Shown here one piece after another: positions 53,287-60,069 of a DNA stretch of 64,000 bases (position 1 is the first letter of the stretch; every line of letters begins with the position of its first letter). The translations under genes were made by a program, and so were the position numbers. Below the pieces are notes generated by a model, which saw only the letters and a program-made list of their open reading frames with translations, searched no databases and was not told the origin of the DNA. The stretch is from Mucilaginibacter sp. OK268 (GTDB lineage: Bacteria > Bacteroidota > Bacteroidia > Sphingobacteriales > Sphingobacteriaceae), in the NCBI RefSeq assembly GCF_900103125.1, contig NZ_FNJV01000002.1, positions 372,001 through 436,000 of the forward strand, read 5' to 3'.

Positions 53287-54144
53287 CTATTGCTTCCTCA
53301 CCAACTCCAAAATATCTTCTATCAGCCTCGGATCCTTAATGATCCTTTCATGGGTTGCATCCGGATATTCTTTTGATGTGATAACCGGGTGCCTGTTTAA
53401 AAGCTCCTGCATATAAGCAAAAGGCGTCATTTTATCATCCTTATCGTAAGCAAGCCAGTGTTTTACGGCCACCCCTTCCTGGTATATATCGGCAAGGTTA
53501 AAATAAGATGTAGGCACATCAAATATTTTATTAAAACTCTCAAAAAACTTATCCTGCGCGGCCTTTGGCACATCGGCGCTATTCATGGTGGTTATAAAGT
53601 TTTCCTTTAAGTTCACCATAGGCGTTATGTTGATCAGTAACGAAGGTTTGATGCCTGTCTGCTGAATAGCGATAGTATTGGCCACTACCCCTAAGGAATG
53701 CCCGATCATCACATCCGGCGCGCCATAAGTTTTGATCACAGCCTCAGTTGCTTTGGCAAAAAGCAGCAGGTTTGATAACTCCCCTTCCGAACTGCCATTA
53801 CCCGGCGCATCAAAAGCGATTATCTGCAGGTTTTCAACGGTTCTGAGTGCGGTGATCAGGTCGATAAAATCAGCGCCTTTTGAGCTCCAGCCATGGGTGA
53901 TCAACACCTTACGACTACCATTGCCCCATATAAAACCATTAAATTTTAATACCGAATGACTAAAATGTGGGTCGTCCACCTCCAATGTAAACGGCGTTGC
54001 TTCATCCAATAATTGCTGCTGTTGTAACCTTAACGGAAATTTCGGTGAATAGCAAATGAGTTGCCAAAGCTGATCCGTTATATCTTCATGATCAGCGTGT
54101 TGTAATTCTTTTACCCGGGTAAAAATTTCTTTTATTTTCTTCAT
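53287..54144 (-). CDS. Alpha/beta hydrolase
   Basis: 285 residues, no signal peptide. The alpha/beta hydrolase core shows KVLITHGWSSKGADF (oxyanion HGW), the nucleophile elbow IGHSLGVVANTI (Ser about 146), and DATHERIIKD with the C-terminal catalytic histidine. It is probably cytoplasmic; the substrate is unknown. It is monocistronic and opposite to the rhamnose operon. Confidence 0.85.
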   Translation of the reverse strand: MKKIKEIFTRVKELQHADHEDITDQLWQLICYSPKFPLRLQQQQLLDEATPFTLEVDDPHFSHSVLKFNGFIWGNGSRKVLITHGWSSKGADFIDLITALRTVENLQIIAFDAPGNGSSEGELSNLLLFAKATEAVIKTYGAPDVMIGHSLGVVANTIAIQQTGIKPSLLINITPMVNLKENFITTMNSADVPKAAQDKFFESFNKIFDVPTSYFNLADIYQEGVAVKHWLAYDKDDKMTPFAYMQELLNRHPVITSKEYPDATHERIIKDPRLIEDILELVRKQ

Positions 54145-54248
54145 AGGTGCAGATTGGTATCTCCAAAGGTATAAACCGGATGCAAAAAGCCACCCTGTAC
54201 AGAGCGACTTTCTAAAAAAATGACACCATTAAGAAGAATTAAAGATCT

Positions 54249-55100
54249 TTACTTTTTACCACTCCCCAGCCATAGCAGGGTATTCAGGATCAGCTTGTTC
54301 TGGATATCGTTATCAAATGTTTGCGATTGCTCCTTGTTGGTGCCGCCATCATAGTCAATGGCATTGTGCCCCATGTTAAAGTAAACCATGCGGTAGTTTT
54401 TGTTTGTCCAAACCACCGGGTAGTAGCCGCTATGCCATATTTCATAGGGTTTTGGCCCCGTACCCAGCGGAAAACTGGTAGAATCTATAGACAGCAATAT
54501 TTTGATATCCGGGTTGGTACGCAAGTCTTTTTCCCAGCGGTACCACTCATTGGGCGATGCTTTGAAGGTAACCGGCAAACCTTTGGTAACCGGGTGTTTA
54601 CGATCCTCCACCCGCAAAATAGCCGATGTAGGGTGCCAGGTATTACTTTTATACTGTCCCGATCCCAGGAACTCATTATGATACCAGTCCCAATTTTGAG
54701 GATAATCTGAAGGCGTAAGCGCAAAAGCCGCGAAGTGGAAGCCCATCCAGCCCCCGCCCTTTTTCATATATTGCTCAAAGGCAGCCCTTTGCGCTGGATC
54801 ATCTGCCCGGGTATCTAAAAATATCACCACCTGGTATTTGGCCAGAAATTCAGGATTCATATTACTCCAGTTGTTGGTAGAATCGTAGGCGAAATTATAC
54901 TTCTTGGCCATGGCCGGAAACCACCGGTTGGCTTCGTGCATAAAGCTGATATGCGCCTTATCGTTACGTCCTGTATAAAAGGCTAGTACCTTAAATTTTG
55001 GCTTGGCGCCCTGTGCTTTGGCGCTATACAAACTAAAACATACGGCACATATAGCAATGGCCAGTGCTGCAATTTTCCGGGGACCTGTACGGCTGATCAT
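54249..55100 (-). CDS. ThuA-domain secreted protein
   Basis: 283 residues with signal peptide (to AKAQ, about 30). The ThuA-like domain shows VLAFYTGRNDKAHISFMHEA, VVIFLDTRADDPAQRAAFEQ, KKGGGWMGFHFAAFA and the C-terminal VVWTNKNYRMVYFNMGHNAI. ThuA folds like class I glutamine amidotransferases and appears with trehalose or sugar-utilisation genes; no activity is firmly established. It lies downstream of the DUF1080/cytochrome pair, separated by a 484-base non-coding region. Confidence 0.88.
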   Translation of the reverse strand: MISRTGPRKIAALAIAICAVCFSLYSAKAQGAKPKFKVLAFYTGRNDKAHISFMHEANRWFPAMAKKYNFAYDSTNNWSNMNPEFLAKYQVVIFLDTRADDPAQRAAFEQYMKKGGGWMGFHFAAFALTPSDYPQNWDWYHNEFLGSGQYKSNTWHPTSAILRVEDRKHPVTKGLPVTFKASPNEWYRWEKDLRTNPDIKILLSIDSTSFPLGTGPKPYEIWHSGYYPVVWTNKNYRMVYFNMGHNAIDYDGGTNKEQSQTFDNDIQNKLILNTLLWLGSGKK

Positions 55101-55584
55101 GGTTTAAAATATGGTTTTGAATTGAAGCCATAAAACTAAATGATTTTTATAAACCGCGTACATCAAAACCAGGCATGAGAGGTGATGTAGGGGCGGGAGG
55201 TAGAATCAAGAGATGAGAATCAAGACATAAGATCTTAACAATTTCTGGGCCTATCCATCCAAAAAAACTTTTTAAACCTTGAATTTTAACACTTTTCTGC
55301 TCAAAAAAGGGGCAAAACAGGCTCAAAAACGTTCGAAAAACATCGATTTTAACACTTTTTAACAAATTTTAACACGGTTTTAACATGTTTTTAAAACTTT
55401 AAAAAGTATTAATTTATTGGCTGTCAAATAACTACATAAAAAACAGCCAATTTTAGGGCCTTTTTCTCCCTTAACTAAACAGCCCGGTTCTCCTTTTTGA
55501 TCAGGAAAACCGGGCTGTTGGTATATACAAATATACGCATTTAAGTCCGCAATTTAAACGCGGAGTGCGGGATCAAACTCCAAT
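55101..55584. other. Non-coding region with phased TTTTAACA tracts and hairpins
   Basis: Between the ThuA gene and the cytochrome gene I see no supported gene. It holds a heptamer-type stretch near 55201-55240, a 10-base-period TTTTAACA array (55347-55387) and inverted repeats TTGGCTGT...ACAGCCAA (55417-55450) and ACAGCCCGGTT...AACCGGGCTGT (55479-55518). Confidence 0.6.
55347..55387. repeat. Ten-base-period TTTTAACA array
   Basis: Four consecutive units TTTTAACACT, TTTTAACAAA, TTTTAACACG and G-TTTTAACATG occur at a 10-11-base spacing, roughly one helical turn; a fifth ATTTTAACAC lies at 55282-55291. It is about 250 bases upstream of the ThuA start. Confidence 0.6.
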
Positions 55585-57555
55585 TTATTTGGCCAGCGAT
55601 TTGATCCATAGCGCTATCTTGCGCGCGTCTTCTTTAGGCACCTGTGGCATCGGCGGCATCGGTGTCGAATAATCGGGCCAGTGCTCGGGCTTAGGGTTAT
55701 GAATCAGTTGTATCAATTCGGCCACGCTGTATTTCCGTTTAGCCACATCCATATATGCCGGGCCAACCTGCCTTTTTGTAGCATTATGGCACGATAGACA
55801 GGTATTTTTCAGCAAAAGAGGCTGCACATCAGCATAGGTAGGAACAGCGTTTACCAACATTCCGGATTTTACCGCTGCGCCTTTTTTAACGCCCCCCGCT
55901 TTTTTAACACCTACCGAAGCCGCTGCTTTAGCCGAGTTTAGGGTACTTACTTCATTCATGGAAAGTTTTTGCCCTTCGGGGATATTGTTCAGGGTGTAAT
56001 AGGCTGTGGGATGCACCAGGTTAAAATAACTCTCCTTATCCCTGATCGCGGCAAGTGTAATGGTATGGATATAATACCTGCGCAGATTATTAACGATAAG
56101 CCTTGCCTTTAAGCCATCCTCAGATACTTTAACGCCTGCTATCGGGCATTTTTCGGTATTCACCGGCGGACTTCCATATACGCCATGATATTTATAAATA
56201 AAACTTTCTACGGAGTAGGATGCAATGTCGGCCGCTACCTTTTTATCAACCGGTTTGGTAAATTCTATTTCAAAACCATCGGGCATGGCCCTAATGGCAC
56301 GCATTTCAAACGGAACCCGATTATTCCATACCAAACGCTGCAAGCCCATGGTAGCCTCCCCTGCCGATCCCCAGCCACGGTTAGTTTCACCGGCAGCCAA
56401 TGAGCCGTCGGGCAGCCAGGCCAGTCTTACTATGCCCGATTGAAAACCGCTTCTGAAAGCCCAGGCCGCACCTTGATATTCGCCGTTAACTTTTTCCAAA
56501 AAGATCCGGTCGATCATACTCTGCCCCTGATCGCAGATCAGCAGCTGCCCCGAAAATGGGCCAAATGCACCTTCGGGTATCTTCACAATTTCGGAGTTGG
56601 AGATCCCTAAGATGCCATGGGGTAACCAAACCGCAGGCAACTGTAAGTCCGGAATTTCTTTTTTAGCCTCAAACTCGGTCTTGAATTTTTCATTTAATAC
56701 ATCCTGCGGTTTTACAGGCTGCCCATTTTTATCAAACTCAATTCGAGGATTATTTTTGGCAAAAAACTGCTCCGGCGTAAGCTTTAGCGGTGAGTTAGGC
56801 AAGCCTGTCCAAACCAGGCTCGAAGGATGCCCCATAAAAGCCCCTTTTTTGATGGGCATAATACTGCCCGATCCAACCCAATCGCCCTGGTTATCGGCAT
56901 ACCAAAGTTCGCCATCAATCATACTGATACCACATGGCGAGCGAAATCCGGCTGCCCAGGGTGTAACTGTACCATCCTCCTTAATATTTAAGGCCCAGCC
57001 ACGCCATGGTACAAAACTTTTAGGGTGCCACCAGTCGGGCGGGAAACCCAGGTTCAGGGTTACAAAAAATGAACCATCCGGCGCAATTTTAGGTCCGAAA
57101 CTGTATTCGTGGTAATTGCCCGATAATGGCCATGCATAAATGGTTTCAAAAACATCGGCCTTGCCATCCATATTGGTATCAACCAGTTTGGTCAATTCAC
57201 CGCGTTGAACAACGTATAAAGCGCCATCTTTCCAGGCTGCGCCCAGTACCTCATGCAAACCAGAAGCAAACTTGCGGAAGAAAGGATGTTGGCCGGTAGG
57301 GTTTTCGACCATAAAAATATCCCCGCGACGGGTGGTTACAGCCAAAGTACCATTTGGCAGGGTACACAAACCGCCAACCTCCAGTATGGTACCTTCGGGT
57401 GCGGGCACTTTCATGATCTTAAAAAAATCATCTTCTTTAGGCGATTCGGCCTGGGCGAAGGTATTTTTGATATCGCTTAACAGCGCGATAATGACAAGCG
57501 TAAATAAAAACGCGCCTCTTTTTATCATTTGTTTTAAAGTATTATACATGATCAA
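55585..57555 (-). CDS. Secreted beta-propeller protein with C-terminal cytochrome c domain
   Basis: 656 residues with signal peptide (to TFAQ, about 35). The main part (about 45-440) is a six-bladed, glucose-dehydrogenase-like propeller with PVC-type features: VGGLCTLPNGTLAVTTRRGD, PDGSFFVTLNLGF, GFRSPCGISM and RLAWLPDGSLAAGETNRGW. After a Lys/Ala/Gly-rich linker, a cytochrome c domain has the haem motif CLSCH (586-590) and a Met ligand in the PMPPMP stretch. It probably transfers electrons from sugar oxidation in the periplasm. Six bases separate it from the upstream DUF1080 gene, so they form one operon. Confidence 0.85.
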   Translation of the reverse strand: MIMYNTLKQMIKRGAFLFTLVIIALLSDIKNTFAQAESPKEDDFFKIMKVPAPEGTILEVGGLCTLPNGTLAVTTRRGDIFMVENPTGQHPFFRKFASGLHEVLGAAWKDGALYVVQRGELTKLVDTNMDGKADVFETIYAWPLSGNYHEYSFGPKIAPDGSFFVTLNLGFPPDWWHPKSFVPWRGWALNIKEDGTVTPWAAGFRSPCGISMIDGELWYADNQGDWVGSGSIMPIKKGAFMGHPSSLVWTGLPNSPLKLTPEQFFAKNNPRIEFDKNGQPVKPQDVLNEKFKTEFEAKKEIPDLQLPAVWLPHGILGISNSEIVKIPEGAFGPFSGQLLICDQGQSMIDRIFLEKVNGEYQGAAWAFRSGFQSGIVRLAWLPDGSLAAGETNRGWGSAGEATMGLQRLVWNNRVPFEMRAIRAMPDGFEIEFTKPVDKKVAADIASYSVESFIYKYHGVYGSPPVNTEKCPIAGVKVSEDGLKARLIVNNLRRYYIHTITLAAIRDKESYFNLVHPTAYYTLNNIPEGQKLSMNEVSTLNSAKAAASVGVKKAGGVKKGAAVKSGMLVNAVPTYADVQPLLLKNTCLSCHNATKRQVGPAYMDVAKRKYSVAELIQLIHNPKPEHWPDYSTPMPPMPQVPKEDARKIALWIKSLAK

Positions 57556-57561
57556 GGCAGC

Positions 57562-59397
57562 TTAAAGAATGATAGAATAGGTTAATTTCTTCTGAATAGG
57601 AATGATGAGCTCCTGCTTCCCGCCGGCATCACGAACAAGGGCTTTGGCCCCGCCCGCGTCATCAATACGGATGTAATATGATTGATCATCAATAGCATAT
57701 AATCCGTTTCCAAGCGTTTCGATATTACCCGAAGCCAGGTGATAAAACAGGCCATCTACAGCAGTTGCAAGCGTTATTTCCCGGTGGATGCCTTCTCCCT
57801 TATCCATCAAAGTACTGGCATCGTTTACCGGCACACCATAAATAATATATTTAAAGGCAGGCACATCGTCGGCATTTAATACATAGCCTTTAGGTTTATA
57901 ACCCGTGCCTACGGTATCCAAAACCCAGGCGGCAGGTGCATCATGGAGTTTTTCGATAGCCGGTACCGGCTTACCCAGGTATTGAACAGAACCAGCCGGG
58001 CGGGATGAGCCATCGCCCCTGTCGTGCCACATCGGTGTAGCATCCAAAAAACCGCCGCGCCATATCGCAACGATCATCCCTTTATCCAGGTCGTAAGTAT
58101 AATTCAACAATCCAGTACTACCTACATTTACGCCATGGGTAACCCTGATGCCTCCCGGCAGATCGGAAAAACTGCGGACTATCGGAGTTGAAGCAGCGTT
58201 GATTATAATAGGATCAACCGGGTCATTGTTACTTACGTTGGCATCGCTTAGCAAGTACTCACGTACGCCCGGACCTGCTACAGTAAGCCCCAAAGCTGGT
58301 TTAGCCCAATCCACAGTTTTTGAATAAAATAACTCAAAGGGCTGATCACCGGCCTGCAGTTGTATTTTACCCTTGCCCCCGTTCTCGGTCAATGCGACAG
58401 CATCGGTACCGTTAATACGAAATGTACCTTTCCCTCCGGGCACACTCAGGTTAAAAGCATACTCGCCGGCTTCCTTAACCTGGATATTACCGGTGTACCT
58501 CATTAAAAAATCGTTATTGAGTTTACTTTGATTTGATGATAATACAGGCGAAGTCCCTTCTGACTCGGGCTTTAGCTTTTTATATCCCTCTATGGTAATA
58601 TCACCACCTTTGTAAACCCAATATTTCAGGTTTGAAAGCGTTGGCTGCGGTTTGTCATAACTGATTATGCTGATATTGCGGAAAGCTACCGCGCCATGAT
58701 CACCCTGCAAACGCAGCGGACCGGTTGCGGTTTCCCCCTTATCAAAAGCCCCCCGGGTTGGCCCGCTCAGCTCTACATTATCCTGGATCAAAACACCATT
58801 TAACCAAACGTAAAGCACTTTGGCATTGGAGATCTTTTGCCCCTTGCTATCAAAGCGCGGTGCCTGGAACGAAATTTTCATGTGCTGCCACAAACCCGGC
58901 GCGCGACTGGCATTTTGCCTTGGCGCATGGCCATCATAACCTTGCTGCCCATCTGGTTTGCTATCATCCCAGCGCTCGTAAATACCCCCATTATCGCCCG
59001 ATTTAGGGTTTACTGTTCCCCAACTATCCAAAAGCTGAATTTCATAACGGCCCTGCAAATAGATGCCCGAGTTTGATCCTTTGGCCATCATATAATCAAG
59101 CTCCAGATCGGCATCACCATAAACAGTTTTGGTAAACAAGTCTTTCGCGCCCTTTTTACCGGGCAGGTTTACCAAAATTCCGGCACCATCTTTAACAGTT
59201 AAAACTTCATCCTGCGTAATATCGGCCTGTGCGCCGGCTGCAATTTTCCAGTTTGATGAAGGGTTATCGAAAAAAGAAAGATCATGAAGAGGTACCGCGT
59301 TTTGCGCCCAGAGTTGCTGATAACCCAATAGGCAAAAACACGCTATCCAAAACTTTTTCCGCCCAAATAGTTTAGGAAATTGATTAAAGCAATCCAT
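57562..59397 (-). CDS. DUF1080 (3-keto-disaccharide hydrolase-like) secreted protein
   Basis: 611 residues with a hydrophobic export segment near residue 15-31. The N-terminal DUF1080/LamG-like sandwich (about 35-250) has FFDNPSSNWKIAAGAQ, DADLELDYMMAKGSNSGIYL, GRYEIQLLDSWG and GPLRLQGDHGAVAFRNI. A PA14-like middle (about 290-370) and a C-terminal beta region follow. Some DUF1080 proteins hydrolyse 3-keto glycosides, which would fit with the redox partner encoded next. A LacI-type operator lies 78 bases upstream of its start. Confidence 0.85.
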   Translation of the reverse strand: MDCFNQFPKLFGRKKFWIACFCLLGYQQLWAQNAVPLHDLSFFDNPSSNWKIAAGAQADITQDEVLTVKDGAGILVNLPGKKGAKDLFTKTVYGDADLELDYMMAKGSNSGIYLQGRYEIQLLDSWGTVNPKSGDNGGIYERWDDSKPDGQQGYDGHAPRQNASRAPGLWQHMKISFQAPRFDSKGQKISNAKVLYVWLNGVLIQDNVELSGPTRGAFDKGETATGPLRLQGDHGAVAFRNISIISYDKPQPTLSNLKYWVYKGGDITIEGYKKLKPESEGTSPVLSSNQSKLNNDFLMRYTGNIQVKEAGEYAFNLSVPGGKGTFRINGTDAVALTENGGKGKIQLQAGDQPFELFYSKTVDWAKPALGLTVAGPGVREYLLSDANVSNNDPVDPIIINAASTPIVRSFSDLPGGIRVTHGVNVGSTGLLNYTYDLDKGMIVAIWRGGFLDATPMWHDRGDGSSRPAGSVQYLGKPVPAIEKLHDAPAAWVLDTVGTGYKPKGYVLNADDVPAFKYIIYGVPVNDASTLMDKGEGIHREITLATAVDGLFYHLASGNIETLGNGLYAIDDQSYYIRIDDAGGAKALVRDAGGKQELIIPIQKKLTYSIIL

Positions 59398-59474
59398 CGA
59401 TTTTTAATATAATATGATTTATTGGTTATCAGGTATAGCAATACCGCATTTACACTGACAATGCCAAGGTAATT

Positions 59475-59500
59475 ATTTTTCACAATCGATTGCGAAAAAT
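59475..59500. promoter_or_regulatory. Candidate LacI-family operator
   Basis: A 26-base palindrome with a single mismatched pair, centred on the CG of CACAATCGATTGCG with flanking T/A tracts, 78-103 bases upstream of the DUF1080 gene start. A central CG with symmetric half-sites is characteristic of LacI-family repressors. A near-consensus -7 element (TACCTTGG on the minus strand) lies just downstream of it. Confidence 0.65.
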
Positions 59501-59577
59501 TAAAAAATAAGCTGAATTTAATTCCACATTTGCTGAATATTGAATGGGCTGGGTGATCGATTTCTTACTGTACAGCG

Positions 59578-59641
59578 GCCGGAGGCCGGGAAATATCCGT
59601 CACCCGGCTGGAGCCGAGCGACTGCCGGGGGACGCTTGAAT
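59578..59641. repeat. GC-rich region with short inverted repeats
   Basis: GGCCGGAGGCCGG (59579-59591), CCCGGCTGGAGCCGAGC (59602-59618) and CTGCCGGGGG make several competing hairpins. It is much more GC-rich than its surroundings and is followed directly by the family 1 copy at 59662. Confidence 0.5.
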
Positions 59642-59661
59642 GAGCAAGGGGTCTAAAAACT

Positions 59662-59742
59662 ATGTCATTGCGTAGCGTGGCAATCTCATCATTAGTAGAG
59701 GAGCGCGAGGAGATTGCTTCGTCGTTCCTCCTCGCAATGACA
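59662..59742. repeat. Palindromic intergenic repeat, family 1 (copy 4)
   Basis: The left arm is ATGTCATTGCGTAGCGTGGC; the right arm, CGTCGTTCCTCCTCGCAATG followed by ACAT, is the same as in copy 1 and in the operon copy at 50391. Confidence 0.85.
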
Positions 59743-59765
59743 TGTTGTGAATAGATGTGCAAAGC

Positions 59766-59839
59766 CTGTCAGTCTGAGCTTGTCGAAGACTCGTGCGCAG
59801 AGGCCTGCCCACCATGGTTCGACGGGCTCACCATGACAG
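59766..59839. repeat. Palindromic intergenic repeat, family 2 (copy 4, reverse orientation)
   Basis: The CTGTCAGTCTGAGCTTGTCG arm, the GAGGCCTGCCCACCATG core and the GACGGGCTCACCATGACAG arm are family 2 sequences in the orientation opposite to the copy at 53200. Confidence 0.85.
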
Positions 59840-59924
59840 CCCTTTTATCCCTATATAGCGCATAAACCCCTCCCTGCTTTTGCGTACAAGCCAGCCGCAC
59901 CCCTCCCGTGGGGAGGGAATGGAA

Positions 59925-60016
59925 GTCATGCCGAACTTGTTTCGGCATCTCACGGGATAAGTAACCAGCTTGTTATATACCTTGCTTATGGGATGCCAAA
60001 ACAAGTTCGGCATGAC
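59925..60016. repeat. Palindromic intergenic repeat, family 3
   Basis: The arms GTCATGCCGAACTTGTTTCG (59925-59944) and ACAAGTTCGGCATGAC (60001-60016) give a hairpin. A CCCTCCC-GT-GGGGAGGG hairpin lies just before it, at about 59900-59918. Confidence 0.8.
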
Positions 60017-60069
60017 GAGTTTTTTTCTTTCTTCTTGATTCTTGCTTCTAACCTCTTGCCTCTCCCCAT

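Noticed and set aside
55147..55365. Open frame of 72 codons on the minus strand upstream of the ThuA gene
   Set aside because: It runs through heptamer and TTTTAACA repeat DNA, has no plausible start signal and encodes an unlikely composition; it is better read as non-coding.
55479..55518. Intrinsic terminator of the cytochrome gene
   Set aside because: The stem is good (11 bases) but the loop is 18 bases and no T-run follows on either strand; it is kept only as a hairpin.
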